From: JAAELZ01 sp965223465
GTDB taxonomy: Bacteria > Pseudomonadota > Gammaproteobacteria > Arenicellales > Poriferihabitantaceae
DNA: 64,000 bases
Direction: 5' to 3'
Assembly (NCBI GenBank): GCA_965223465.1
Contig: OZ245025.1
Location: 2,294,001 to 2,358,000, forward strand
Under the pieces are notes generated by a model. That model did no database searches. It was not told where the DNA came from and was given only the letters and a program-made list of their open reading frames with translations. A program made the position numbers and the translations under genes. This document shows positions 25,208-34,820 of this stretch, one piece after another (the stretch's first letter is position 1; every line of letters starts with the position of its first letter).

Positions 25208-26379
25208 GGTCTTTTCCAGCTTTTATATGGTTTGATTATCTCACTGAAAGCATCAATAAAGTTTCTAAACTCAGCCTCTGAAATCGTAAGCGGTGGATCA
25301 AGGCGGAACAACGCGCCTCGATTACAAACAATAAACCCTTTCTCGATTAACGCATCGAACAATTCATTGCCGATTTTTTCACTGGCTAAATCTATTGCGA
25401 ACATGAGGCCTCGCCCACGGACAGCAAGAATAATTTCACCGTCCACCAGCTTGTTGAGTTTCGCTAGAAAATCTTTACCCATTTTTTCCGCTTTGGTAAT
25501 CAGATTATTTTTCTGGATACTATGTATGACTTCACTGGCCACCGCAGCGCCCAGTGGGTCATTCTGATGTGACTGTCCGTATTTGAAACCACTTCCGATC
25601 AGATTTTTCGCCACGCTCGCACTGATTACCGCGATACTAACGGGATACCCATTCCCTATGCCTTTGCCGATAGAAATCATGTCTGGCGTAATATCATAAT
25701 GCTGATAACCAAACCATTTGCCGGTTCTACCCACGCCGGTGGTGACTTCGTTAACCAAAACCAGCCCCTCATTTTGGCGAACCCGTTTGACCAAATTTTC
25801 TACCAAAGCCTTGGGCGGGAAGCGAACAAAACCCGACGCGCTGCCAGGTTCAAAAACAAATTTTGCCACATCGTTCGGAATACTTCGCAGTTTTTGGCAA
25901 TCCGGGTCGCAGGTTTTTTTATCCGGGCAAGTCGTACAGTCGCGCCAATCAATGATATGCCAGTTCTGGTCTCGGCTAATGGTTGAACTATAGGAGCCAA
26001 GATACGCATCGTGCAACACCAGGGTTTTCGATTGACCCGTCACCTGTCGCGAAATTTGGCGTAGCAACTCAATGGCTTCACTTCCAGAACTTAGAAAAAC
26101 ACATTGGCCATCACTCAGCTCGGTAACCGACAAGATAGACTTGGCCGCTTCATCAACGATTGCGCTGGAATAACAAAATCCCGTATGCATGATGGCGTTG
26201 ATCTGCTTATTGATAACCGCGTTGATTCCGGCATGATTATGGCCCAGTGAGGTACACCAAATTCCGGATTCAAGATCCAAATATCGCTTGCCATTTTCAT
26301 CAATGACATAAATTCCATTGCTGTCAACGATATTAGGAATCTTGAGATCGTGTCCGGTACAGTTGAGTACGTTTTTCAT
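25204..26379 (-). CDS. Class III PLP aminotransferase with Asn in place of the conserved Asp
   Basis: 391 residues from the ATG at 26379 (a TTG 3 codons upstream is possible). Fold-type I, ornithine/GABA-aminotransferase group: SLGHNHAGINAVINKQ, FLSSGSEAIE, the PLP-lysine IGKGIGNGYPV (K239) and KYGQSHQNDPLGAAVA. The segment normally read DExxTGxGRTG here is VNEVTTGVGRTGKWFGY, so Asp is Asn at 210; the nucleotides (AAC) are clear. There is also an unusual cysteine-rich insertion, CTTCPDKKTCDPDC (about 148-161), that looks like a metal site. Substrate unknown; the coupled SnoaL-like gene follows. Confidence 0.9.
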   Translation of the reverse strand: MKNVLNCTGHDLKIPNIVDSNGIYVIDENGKRYLDLESGIWCTSLGHNHAGINAVINKQINAIMHTGFCYSSAIVDEAAKSILSVTELSDGQCVFLSSGSEAIELLRQISRQVTGQSKTLVLHDAYLGSYSSTISRDQNWHIIDWRDCTTCPDKKTCDPDCQKLRSIPNDVAKFVFEPGSASGFVRFPPKALVENLVKRVRQNEGLVLVNEVTTGVGRTGKWFGYQHYDITPDMISIGKGIGNGYPVSIAVISASVAKNLIGSGFKYGQSHQNDPLGAAVASEVIHSIQKNNLITKAEKMGKDFLAKLNKLVDGEIILAVRGRGLMFAIDLASEKIGNELFDALIEKGFIVCNRGALFRLDPPLTISEAEFRNFIDAFSEIIKPYKSWKRP

Positions 26380-26608
26380 TTTTACCAATACGTGGCGGGT
26401 TCAACCACGCTTATATGATGACGACCAACGTGGTTATAAAAATTTCACCTTAAAATCATACTACCAAAGGGCATATGCTTTAGCAAAGCCAAGACAAAAA
26501 CGAAGACATTGATGGCTTTGGTAATGATATTTGGGAAACCTTATCTTGATCCGAATTTTCTACTCAGAGCCATAGCGAGCTTTTGCATCTTTGCTTTGTG
26601 AGTAGAGG

Positions 26609-27271
26609 TTATTTGGTTTTGTATTGAAATAACCAAAAATGTTCCAAGGCCTTATACTTTCGCGCTACACCTAGCCCACGGCTGGCCTCTAATAACTCGT
26701 TTTCAGTTGGAAAGTTTTTTAAAACACGATGTGTTTTACCATCATCTAATGTTCTATCCTGATACTTATTACCTTTCTCGTCAGTGTACGCTATGGGTAA
26801 CCGTACGCATTGCGCTGTCGAATTATCAATAAATAACACTGTCGCGCCTGGTTGGGTAATTTGATTGAGACTGGAAAGAAACTTGCGCAACTTTTGTTTT
26901 GGTACGTGGGATAACCAAAGCCCAGAAAAGACACCATCATATCCACCCGGCAAGGTTTCAACGGCGTAGGCATCCATGACCTGTATCGGTACAGGTTTAT
27001 TTATTGGGCGATGATTTATTTGCGTAAGGGCTTCAATCGTTGCATCAGTAGCCAATATAGATTTTGCGCTGCGGGCAATAAACTGTGTCCAGTATCCCGT
27101 TCCTGCAGCAATTTCTAATACATCAAGCCCGGCTAGCTGTTTGGGTATATACGCCTCAAGAAACCTTAAATCTTCCTGCCGCTCGGGATATGCATAAACC
27201 TTGTCATATATGGGTGCTCGTTCCTTATAGTACGCTTTCATTTCAAAATCGTTATCAGAAGGCGCGCTCAT
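26609..27271 (-). CDS. Class I SAM-dependent methyltransferase
   Basis: 220 residues. Motif I is VLEIAAGTGYWTQFIA (about 51-66), motif II-like LATDATIEAL (about 73-82), then VMDAYAVETLPGGYDGVFSGLWLSHVP, post-I to IV. The Rossmann fold is clear; the substrate is unknown, since the motifs fit either small molecules or ubiquinone-type methyltransferases. Single gene. Confidence 0.88.
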   Translation of the reverse strand: MSAPSDNDFEMKAYYKERAPIYDKVYAYPERQEDLRFLEAYIPKQLAGLDVLEIAAGTGYWTQFIARSAKSILATDATIEALTQINHRPINKPVPIQVMDAYAVETLPGGYDGVFSGLWLSHVPKQKLRKFLSSLNQITQPGATVLFIDNSTAQCVRLPIAYTDEKGNKYQDRTLDDGKTHRVLKNFPTENELLEASRGLGVARKYKALEHFWLFQYKTK

Positions 27272-27371
27272 ATTTTAATTGTACTCGTGGAGATCTTAAC
27301 GAAAAATCTTACCTGGTGAGCAGATCTGCTGGAGTTACGTCAGGTATATCGCACATGGCTTTTTAGCCAAA

Positions 27372-27902
27372 TCACCACAATTGCGGGTCACGCAAGGCAC
27401 CAACACAAGTGATTATTGCAGGCGGTTTTTGTATTGCGTACTGATTGAGCACAACGGCCTGCCACCCAAAAGGATATTGAAGCTTGTATGGTGGAACGTA
27501 TGATTGAGCGACATCAACACTGAAACCAAACCTGTTGTAATACTTCGGATCACCATAGACAAAGACCACATTGGCTTGCATTTTCATTACCCGCTGCAAA
27601 CCGTTTTCTATCAACGCAGTTCCAACGCCCGTTTTTTGATGCTCGGGCATTACGCCCAATGGCGCCAGGATGTAACCCTTAAAACTTTCATCTTTATCAA
27701 TGCTAACTGGGCTGAACGCAACATGGCCCACGACAGCTCCTTCGATTTCAGCAACAAGTGAGAGGGTTTGTGGCGTGGTTTCTTCGCCTAGTAAATCCAG
27801 GGCAAGCTTTGAGACCAATCCGGATTCACCCGCAGGAAAAGCGCATGAATGCACCTTATGGATTGCGTCTTTATCTAAATTAATTGCTTGTCGAATAGTC
27901 AT
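27372..27902 (-). CDS. GNAT family N-acetyltransferase (YhbS-like)
   Basis: 176 residues. The core acetyl-CoA motif is PLGVMPEHQKTGVGTALIENGL (about 80-101), with VVGHVAFSPV before it and VFVYGDPKYYNRFGFSVD (about 113-130) after it. The GDPxYYxRFGF segment is the hallmark of the YhbS-type proteins. Acceptor unknown. Confidence 0.9.
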   Translation of the reverse strand: MTIRQAINLDKDAIHKVHSCAFPAGESGLVSKLALDLLGEETTPQTLSLVAEIEGAVVGHVAFSPVSIDKDESFKGYILAPLGVMPEHQKTGVGTALIENGLQRVMKMQANVVFVYGDPKYYNRFGFSVDVAQSYVPPYKLQYPFGWQAVVLNQYAIQKPPAIITCVGALRDPQLW

Positions 27903-27980
27903 GTTCTAACTGCAATTTGATCAGCATGCGGTACTGCCGAATCACCCTAACACTTCGCAATCTGCGAAGTTTCCGATTGA

Positions 27981-28607
27981 CTAGGCTTCTTTTGCCACCA
28001 TCGATCCGGCCGCCATGAGCATTGCGGTCGCTGCACCACGGTGAAGAAATTTCTGCGCTCTTGCGCTCGACAAAACATGACGAACACCAATTGCACCTAA
28101 AATGAAAACCGCGCCTACACATAATAATACCACAGCGGTCAACGGCACCAACAAGACAATCCAGCTTTGCGGGGTGATCATTTCTAAATCGATGATGACC
28201 GGCAATAGCGCGAGATAAAATGCAATGGTTTTTGGGTTGCCCATGGTAACTGCGTATCCAGACAAGCTCGCGGATAAAAGATCTTTGCGTTTCGGTGGCG
28301 TGGTTTCACTTAATGGCTGATGATCGGCCTTCCAAAATAGCCAGGCAAGGTAACATAGATAAGCAACCGCACCCCATTTCACCAACACAAACAAAGCACT
28401 AAAACTCTTGGCTAAAACAGCCAGCCCAAATACAGCAAAGGATAGGTAGGTAATATCCCCTAAAATAAGGCCTGCGAGCATCGCAAACCCGGTGAGCGCC
28501 CCGGAACTCAAACTGCGCGCAACCAGTGCCGTCATGCCAGGCCCGGGGATCGCAGCAGCGATTGCCAACGCGACGACGTAAGTTATTATTTGGGTTAGTT
28601 CTAGCAC
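27981..28607 (-). CDS. LysE/RhtB family amino-acid exporter
   Basis: 208 residues with six membrane segments. The N-terminus IAAAIPGPGMTALVARSLSSGALTGFAMLAGLILGD is the family signature, and YAVTMGNPKTIAFYLALLPVII (about 115-137) the second conserved region. RhtB-type proteins export homoserine, threonine or other amino acids. The substrate is not predictable. Confidence 0.92.
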   Translation of the reverse strand: MLELTQIITYVVALAIAAAIPGPGMTALVARSLSSGALTGFAMLAGLILGDITYLSFAVFGLAVLAKSFSALFVLVKWGAVAYLCYLAWLFWKADHQPLSETTPPKRKDLLSASLSGYAVTMGNPKTIAFYLALLPVIIDLEMITPQSWIVLLVPLTAVVLLCVGAVFILGAIGVRHVLSSARAQKFLHRGAATAMLMAAGSMVAKEA

Positions 28608-28665
28608 GATACTTTCCTGTGTTATGTGAAACTATTGGAGCAAACTATGTTTTGCTTCCCCCGAA

Positions 28666-29136
28666 CTACACATTAGTTGAGTTGACCTGCTTAATATGCA
28701 CATATATGCGCCAGTACAAGATTACATACCAAGTAAGATAAGGAATAACATCTATGTAGTTTGTAGGAATTTCTTCTTGCTTACCAAAAGCGAAGAAGTA
28801 GTGTACAAATAGTACGACTAGTAAAGGAACCGCATAAACTAAAAATCGTATACTTACTACAAACCCAATCGAAAAGTACTTTCCGAGAAAATCGACACCA
28901 TTACTGGAACCATTTGCTTTAAATGCATAGACTGTTCCGAGTGTGACAATCAGTACATTAGCAGTGCTATTGATTAAGTCCCATACATTTCCATTTTCTA
29001 GAGGAATGAGCATCATGACCTCTGTCAGAACAGCGGCCAGAACAAAATAGATTAGCGCATATATGAAACGATCTTTTTCTGTTAATTGATCGACTCTAAT
29101 ATCTGCTTTTAATTTTTCTATATTCCAAAAATACAT
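28666..29136 (-). CDS. Hypothetical four-helix membrane protein
   Basis: 156 residues with predicted helices at about 27-45, 58-70, 88-110 and 130-150, and soluble N- and C-termini. A good ribosome binding site (AAGGAG, 7 bp upstream of ATG) supports it. I recognise no family. It lies between lysE-like and dacB genes on the same strand. Confidence 0.75.
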   Translation of the reverse strand: MYFWNIEKLKADIRVDQLTEKDRFIYALIYFVLAAVLTEVMMLIPLENGNVWDLINSTANVLIVTLGTVYAFKANGSSNGVDFLGKYFSIGFVVSIRFLVYAVPLLVVLFVHYFFAFGKQEEIPTNYIDVIPYLTWYVILYWRIYVHIKQVNSTNV

Positions 29137-29178
29137 TTTTAACTCCTTTTGCTTTAATACTATGTCTCACTTGCCACC

Positions 29179-30612
29179 TCAACCATTCGCCAACACCCAT
29201 CTCACAAATGCATCCTGCACCTGATTGCCGTTGCTAAAATTAATTTTCGGATCTTGAATAAATAACACCACGGCGTAATCTTTGCCACTATCAGCGCGGA
29301 TATAGCCGGCCATACTACGCACCCCTTTTACATAACCCGTTTTAAGGCGCGCGCGGCCACCCAATTGTAATTTCTTCATGCGCTTTTTCATGGTGCCATC
29401 CAGGCCGCCCAATGAAAACGAGGATAAGAACTCGGGATGATAGGCGCTTCTTGAGGCGTAGCGCAGCAAGCTGCTCAGACTTTCCGCCGAAAGTAAAATC
29501 TGACGCGACAGGCCTGAACCGTTTTCCATTACCAGCTCGGGCATGCTTAGCCCCTTGGCCTGCAACCAACTTTTTACCGAGTTGACACCGTCGGCCACGG
29601 TTGCCCCTTCACCAAAATTGTGATGCGCGATGCTGAGCAATAATTGCCGCGCAAGCAAATTATTAGAGTATTTATTGGTACCGTTAATCACTTCTGCCAG
29701 TGATTTAGACGAACCGACATAGATCGGTTCAGCATCTTCTTTCACCTGGGCGCTGCCAAAGCCGCCGTTAAACTCACCCCCTAAATTTTGCCAAAGATAG
29801 GTAAACAGACCATGCAAATAGGGCTCGGCATCCAGCACCGCGCGGCGCAAATCATACAAGCCGCATTGGGTATAGTATTTTCCCCGAAAGGCGACATACG
29901 CCTTGGCATCTTTTTGCACCACATCCATCGACCAGCCATTTTGCGCACCACGACACCGGCCCGCCGCTGGTTTGAGCTGGTTGTTAATCACGACATTATG
30001 AATGGGCGGGTCCAGCAGCACCTCAATCTTGTCTGCAGCTGGCCTGAAGCGAAAACGACTGGCATTGAAATTCAGCACCGTCGCGGCAGGCCCGACGTTA
30101 TACAAACGCGTGGGCTGTTGATCAAAAGCGCTGGGATCGTATGGGCCAAGATCAAAAGCGGAGTTATCAATGAGCAAATTCCCCGTAATGGTTTTCAAGC
30201 CCATTTCGCGCAGAGCGGCGAGATGTAACCAAAATTGTTCTTTCACCAAATAAGGATCACCCTCGCCTTTGATCACTAAGTCGCCATCGAGCACGCCATC
30301 GGTTAAGGTGCCATGAATATAGTATTTGGTTTGCCAGCCATGCGCGGGGCCGAGAATATCCAGCGCCGCAAAGGTGGTTAGCAATTTCATCACCGATGCT
30401 GGATTACGCGGTGTTTGCGGATAATGCGAGAGCAGGGGCGTCTCTTCATGCAAAGGCGCGACCATCGCACTGACTGCCGCATCCGAGATTTTATACTTTG
30501 CCAGGCTGACTTTAACGTTGTCAGGTAGTTTTGCCTGCGCGGAGAAACATAGCAGAATTACAAGCAGGGCGAAAATAGGGGAGAGCCAACCGGCAGTTCG
30601 TGGTGCTAACAT
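29179..30612 (-). CDS. dacB: D-alanyl-D-alanine carboxypeptidase/endopeptidase PBP4
   Basis: 477 residues with a signal peptide. PBP4 cleaves D-Ala-D-Ala ends and cross-links in peptidoglycan. The penicillin-binding motifs are SVMK (S73/K76), the SNN motif in NKYSNNLLARQ (about 308-315) and KTG in ARLKTGYVKGV (about 418). A large insert between the first two motifs is typical of DacB. Monocistronic, divergent from the DUF1820 gene. Confidence 0.95.
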   Translation of the reverse strand: MLAPRTAGWLSPIFALLVILLCFSAQAKLPDNVKVSLAKYKISDAAVSAMVAPLHEETPLLSHYPQTPRNPASVMKLLTTFAALDILGPAHGWQTKYYIHGTLTDGVLDGDLVIKGEGDPYLVKEQFWLHLAALREMGLKTITGNLLIDNSAFDLGPYDPSAFDQQPTRLYNVGPAATVLNFNASRFRFRPAADKIEVLLDPPIHNVVINNQLKPAAGRCRGAQNGWSMDVVQKDAKAYVAFRGKYYTQCGLYDLRRAVLDAEPYLHGLFTYLWQNLGGEFNGGFGSAQVKEDAEPIYVGSSKSLAEVINGTNKYSNNLLARQLLLSIAHHNFGEGATVADGVNSVKSWLQAKGLSMPELVMENGSGLSRQILLSAESLSSLLRYASRSAYHPEFLSSFSLGGLDGTMKKRMKKLQLGGRARLKTGYVKGVRSMAGYIRADSGKDYAVVLFIQDPKINFSNGNQVQDAFVRWVLANG

Positions 30613-30697
30613 GATTTGAACTGAGGTATAATTTGTTTATCCATATGGCCCGTATTTTAACGCCTTCACCAACAGTTTACCTAAATAACCTTACCGC

Positions 30698-31039
30698 ATG
30701 TCCAAAAAGAGCAAGCCCGTATTTCGGATTAAGTTTCGTCATCAGGATCAACTGGTCGAGCTCTACGCGCACGGCGTCAACCAAAGTAGTATGATGGCCT
30801 TCGTTGAAATAAGCGAGCTTATCTTTGATAACAAAACTGATGTCTTAATTGATCCTTCTGAGGAAAAGCTCAAAGGGGAGTTTGGCGGGGTAAAAAGTAC
30901 TTACATCCCGATTCATGCCATCATTCGCATCGATGAGGTTGAGAAAACCGGTAATAATAAAATACGCCCACTCAGCGAGAAAGAAGCACACCTGGGTACG
31001 ATCACGCCGTTCCCGCATACTTCTCCAACCAAAGGCTGA
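30698..31039 (+). CDS. DUF1820 family protein
   Basis: 113 residues. The family consensus is visible in VFRIKFRHQDQLVELYAHGVNQSSMMAFVEISELIF (about 8-43) and VDPSEEKLKGEF-like LIDPSEEKLKGEFGGVKSTYIPIHAIIRIDEVEK (about 48-80). The family is typical of gammaproteobacteria and has no known function. It is followed four bases later by the SRPBCC gene, so the two probably share a transcript. Confidence 0.88.
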   Translation: MSKKSKPVFRIKFRHQDQLVELYAHGVNQSSMMAFVEISELIFDNKTDVLIDPSEEKLKGEFGGVKSTYIPIHAIIRIDEVEKTGNNKIRPLSEKEAHLGTITPFPHTSPTKG

Positions 31040-31043
31040 GCCA

Positions 31044-31580
31044 ATGAAGATTATTAAATATTTGTTATTGGGGTTCATCGCGCTCATTATTGTGCTTGGC
31101 GTGGTGGGTATATTTCTGCCCGATACACAACACGTGGAGCGTCAGATTGCCATTGACGCGCCAGCAGATGAAATCTTTCCTTATGTAAATGATTTTCGCA
31201 AGTTTAACGAATGGTCGCCTTGGGCGAAGATTGATCCGCAAACCAAATATACCTTCAGCGGGCCGGAGAGTGGTGTGGGCGCCAAAATGGAATGGGCCAG
31301 CGAACACCAGCAAGTCGGCCAGGGCACCCAGGAAATTCTTGAGTCGGTGCCAAATAATACCGTGAAAACCCGCCTTGATTTTGGTATGGGTGGCCCGTCG
31401 CTCGCGGGTTTTGCTTTAAGCGAAAATAATGGTCAAACCACGGTGGTTTGGAGTTTTGATGCGTATTTTGAAAATTCCATTGCGCGCTATTTTGGCCTGA
31501 TGCTGGATCTGGACAAATGGGTCGGGGGCGACTATGAAAAAGGCCTGGCCAATCTTAAAACCGTGGTTGAAGCAAAATAA
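31044..31580 (+). CDS. SRPBCC-fold protein with N-terminal membrane anchor
   Basis: 178 residues from the ATG at 31044, 4 bp after the DUF1820 stop. An N-terminal anchor (residues 5-27) leads to a START/Bet v 1-like polyketide_cyc2 domain: RQIAIDAPADEIFPYVNDFRKFNEWSPWAKIDP (about 36-68) and GVGAKMEWASEHQQVGQGTQEI. These domains bind hydrophobic ligands. Role unknown. A longer open frame starts at 30915 but extends into the DUF1820 gene and is not used. Confidence 0.85.
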   Translation: MKIIKYLLLGFIALIIVLGVVGIFLPDTQHVERQIAIDAPADEIFPYVNDFRKFNEWSPWAKIDPQTKYTFSGPESGVGAKMEWASEHQQVGQGTQEILESVPNNTVKTRLDFGMGGPSLAGFALSENNGQTTVVWSFDAYFENSIARYFGLMLDLDKWVGGDYEKGLANLKTVVEAK

Positions 31581-31619
31581 TACTTACCCGTTCGGGTAAC
31601 TCAAAACAACAGTTTACCT

Positions 31620-33857
31620 ATGCAAGATGATCGCACCTTAGAACGCATGGATATGGCGGATTTCGCCGAACGTGCTTATCTGAATTATTCCATGTACGTC
31701 ATTCTCGATCGTGCCTTACCGCATATCGCCGATGGCTTAAAACCAGTACAACGTCGCATCGTTTATGCCATGAGTGATCTTGGCCTGCATGCGACCGCAA
31801 AATACAAAAAGTCCGCTCGGACGGTGGGCGACGTGTTAGGTAAATTTCATCCACACGGAGATACTGCCTGTTACGAAGCCATGGTATTGATGGCGCAACC
31901 GTTTAGTTATCGCTATCCTTTGATTGATGGCCAAGGGAACTGGGGCTCACCAGACGACCCAAAATCATTCGCTGCGATGCGTTATACCGAATCGCGGATG
32001 ACGCCGTACGCAAAACTCTTGCTCCAGGAATTAGGGCAGGGCACCATCGACTGGGGCTTGAATTTTGATGGCACCCTGAAAGAACCAAAACTACTGCCCG
32101 CGCGCGTGCCCAACGTATTACTCAACGGCGCATCGGGCATTGCGGTCGGTATGGCCACCGATATCCCGCCGCACAATATGAACGAGGTGGTGCAAGCCTG
32201 TGTGCACCTACTAAAAAACCCCAAGGCCACCACCGCTGAAATATGTGAGTTTATCCTCGGCCCAGATTTGCCCACGGCGGGTGAGATTATTACGCCAAAA
32301 GCCGAGCTCTTAGAAATGTACGAAAGCGGACGTGGCTCGGTTCGCCAGCGCGCGATTTGGGCGAAAGAAAAGGGTGAAATTATTATCTCCGAGCTGCCTT
32401 ACCATGCGTCGGGCAACAAAATACTCGAACAGATCGCCGCACAGATGGCTGCAAAAAAATTACCCATGGTAACCGATCTGCGCGATGAATCTGATCAGGA
32501 AAACCCAACCCGCTTGGTAATTGAGCCCCGCTCCAATCGGGTGGATGTAAACATGCTGATGCAACACTTGTTCGCAACCACTGATTTGGAGAAATCCTAT
32601 CGGGTAAACCTGAACATGATCGATTTAAGCGGTGCACCACGCGTATTTAACTTAAAAGAGTGTTTGCAGGAATGGCTTGATTTTCGTCTTAGCACGGTCC
32701 GTCGCCGTTTGACCTATCGACTCGAGAAGGTGGTTGATCGTCTGCACATACTAGAAGGCTTGATGGTTGCGTTTTTAAATATTGACGAAGTGATTCACAT
32801 CATACGTACTTCAGACGAACCTAAACCCGCGTTGATTACTGCATTTAAAATTAGTGAGCGTCAGGCAGAGGCCATCCTTGAGCTTCGATTGCGCCAGATC
32901 GCCAAACTCGAAGAAATTAAAATCAATGAGGAGCAGGCTGAGCTGACCAAAGAACAGAGCGAACTTGAAGCTTTATTGAAATCAAGCCGCAGGCTGAAAA
33001 CCCTGGTGCGCAATGAATTGATTGCAGATGCTAAAGAGTTTGGTGATGCGCGTCGCTCCCCGCTGGTCGAACGGGATGTTGCCAAGGCATTGGATGAAAA
33101 TCAGCTCATGCCGACAGAACCGATTACGGTGATTTTGTCAGAAAAAGGCTGGATACGCGCCGCCAAAGGGCATGAGATTGATGTACAAAAACTCAATTTC
33201 AAATCGGGTGATAAACTACTTTGCAGTGCCCCGGGAAAGAGTAATGATCAGCTGGTGGTGCTTGATTCAACCGGGCGTGCTTACAGTGTCCCGGCGCATT
33301 CTTTACCCTCCGCGCGTAGTCTGGGTGAGCCCTTAAACAGCGGTCTGAATCCACCAGCGGGCGCCAGCTTTAAAGGCCTGATGTTAGCTGAATCCACCCA
33401 GCAATACTGCCTGAGCACCAGCGCTGGTTACGGCTTTATCGCTGAACTAGGCGACATGACTTCGCGCAACAAAGCCGGTAAGGTCGTGCTGAAGGTTGCC
33501 GACTGCGCCAACGTTTTATTGCCGCATAAAGTACAGGATGTAGACGATGACTGGGTCGCGGTGATTTCGAATACCGGCCGCTTGCTCATATTTACCGCAT
33601 TTGAATTGCCTAAACTTTCCCGGGGTAAAGGGGTCAAACTGATGAATATTCCCAAGGCAAAATTCACCGAAGGTGAGGAGTTTGTTGTCAGTGTTTGTGC
33701 TTTTCAGGAAGGGCAGAAATTGCGCGTTCATGCAGGCAAGCGTTACATTAATTTAAAACCCAATGATTTTGAACCGTATATCGGTAGTCGTGCGCAACGG
33801 GGTAAATTTTTACCCCGTGGTTTTCGTCAAGCGCATTTGATTGAATCGATAGAATAA
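31620..33857 (+). CDS. parC: DNA topoisomerase IV subunit A
   Basis: 745 residues. ParC with ParE decatenates daughter chromosomes. The breakage-reunion domain includes the quinolone-region helix HPHGDTACYEAMVLMAQ and the catalytic tyrosine in AAMRYTESRM (Y122). The later winged-helix and coiled-coil regions are followed by a C-terminal beta-pinwheel (about 500-740). The absence of a GyrA-box (QRRGGKG) and the size distinguish it from GyrA. parE is not adjacent. Its stop overlaps the next ATG (TAATG). Confidence 0.97.
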   Translation: MQDDRTLERMDMADFAERAYLNYSMYVILDRALPHIADGLKPVQRRIVYAMSDLGLHATAKYKKSARTVGDVLGKFHPHGDTACYEAMVLMAQPFSYRYPLIDGQGNWGSPDDPKSFAAMRYTESRMTPYAKLLLQELGQGTIDWGLNFDGTLKEPKLLPARVPNVLLNGASGIAVGMATDIPPHNMNEVVQACVHLLKNPKATTAEICEFILGPDLPTAGEIITPKAELLEMYESGRGSVRQRAIWAKEKGEIIISELPYHASGNKILEQIAAQMAAKKLPMVTDLRDESDQENPTRLVIEPRSNRVDVNMLMQHLFATTDLEKSYRVNLNMIDLSGAPRVFNLKECLQEWLDFRLSTVRRRLTYRLEKVVDRLHILEGLMVAFLNIDEVIHIIRTSDEPKPALITAFKISERQAEAILELRLRQIAKLEEIKINEEQAELTKEQSELEALLKSSRRLKTLVRNELIADAKEFGDARRSPLVERDVAKALDENQLMPTEPITVILSEKGWIRAAKGHEIDVQKLNFKSGDKLLCSAPGKSNDQLVVLDSTGRAYSVPAHSLPSARSLGEPLNSGLNPPAGASFKGLMLAESTQQYCLSTSAGYGFIAELGDMTSRNKAGKVVLKVADCANVLLPHKVQDVDDDWVAVISNTGRLLIFTAFELPKLSRGKGVKLMNIPKAKFTEGEEFVVSVCAFQEGQKLRVHAGKRYINLKPNDFEPYIGSRAQRGKFLPRGFRQAHLIESIE

Positions 33858-34291
33858 TGCTAGACGATACATTTTTAGCGCGTTACAATGGCCGTATGAA
33901 AGGGGTACTGCGCTGGTCGCAACTGGAGAATATTTGGCAGAATCTCAACGCGGATGATAAATGGTATTTGTACGAAATTGGTGCAGACCTCCCCGAAGAG
34001 ACACTATCGAAAAAAGCACTCAAGCAAGCAATCCAGCAGATCGACGCTTTTCTACGTGCAGAACATGACGCGGATTATTGCGGCGTGGTCTATACGGATG
34101 ATTTACAAACACCCAGCTTGTTGAAGATTTATCACCCGAAAAAAATGGGCGCTTCTTGCGGTAGCAGCGGCTCGACCGTATTGCCTAAATGGACCTTATC
34201 GACCATGCCCCCGGTCGATTTAGTCGAGTGGTCTTTACAAAAGGACGAAAAACCAAGCTGGTGGAAGCACATGCTGCGTAAACGCGCCTGA
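33857..34291 (+). CDS. Hypothetical protein coupled to parC
   Basis: 144 residues, soluble, starting inside the parC stop (TAATG), so translation is coupled. MKGVLRWSQLENIWQNLNADDKWYLYEIGADLPEETLS and HPKKMGASCGSSGSTVLPKWTLSTMPP suggest a conserved small protein of gammaproteobacteria. I do not know a function; the coupling suggests a link to chromosome topology only by position. Confidence 0.78.
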   Translation: MLDDTFLARYNGRMKGVLRWSQLENIWQNLNADDKWYLYEIGADLPEETLSKKALKQAIQQIDAFLRAEHDADYCGVVYTDDLQTPSLLKIYHPKKMGASCGSSGSTVLPKWTLSTMPPVDLVEWSLQKDEKPSWWKHMLRKRA

Positions 34292-34335
34292 GAAATGGCA
34301 CGTTTTAACAACAATAAAGCAACTATTGGCTATAC

Positions 34336-34737
34336 TTAGTCTGGCTCAAGGCTAAGGGTTATTTCTTTGCCACCAAACCCATCGGGTTTATCATGCGCAC
34401 GAATCGTAACCTCGTTCACTGAAGCCGGAATTTCAACATTACCTTGCGAGCGGGTAAACGGTTGTTCATTGACATGCGGGTGCCAGAGCGTACGGGTAAA
34501 TTGTTCGCTGGGGTTGGGCTTGACCACGGTTCCATCGGGTAGCACCACATCCCAACCATCGGCGTAATCCTCCCAACCAGTATCGGGATGTTGCACGGTC
34601 ACGGTAAAATGCCAAACGCCTTCACCGCTTGATCTGGCTTTCGCATCGACGACATCCGCATTTCCCTGGGCAAAGGTTGTATTTGCTGCCGTAATCAGCA
34701 ACAAAATACAGCCAATAAATATTTGTTTAATTTGCAT
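34336..34737 (-). CDS. Hypothetical periplasmic protein
   Basis: 133 residues with a signal peptide (residues 1-23, NTTFA/Q) from the ATG at 34737; the open frame extends 20 codons further upstream but would spoil the signal. The mature part is beta-rich and short (WHFTVTVQHPDTGWEDYADGWDVVLPDG, RTLWHPHVNEQPFTRSQG, EVTIRAHDKPDGFGGKE). The tryptophan/histidine-rich motif HPHVNEQPF is notable. No family recognised. Confidence 0.72.
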   Translation of the reverse strand: MQIKQIFIGCILLLITAANTTFAQGNADVVDAKARSSGEGVWHFTVTVQHPDTGWEDYADGWDVVLPDGTVVKPNPSEQFTRTLWHPHVNEQPFTRSQGNVEIPASVNEVTIRAHDKPDGFGGKEITLSLEPD

Positions 34738-34820
34738 CTGTTTTAAGCTAAGTCTGTTGACAATATGATCTTGCAGGCGTGGTAAAGTTCGACCCACTTA
34801 ATTCATTATAAGCCACAATT

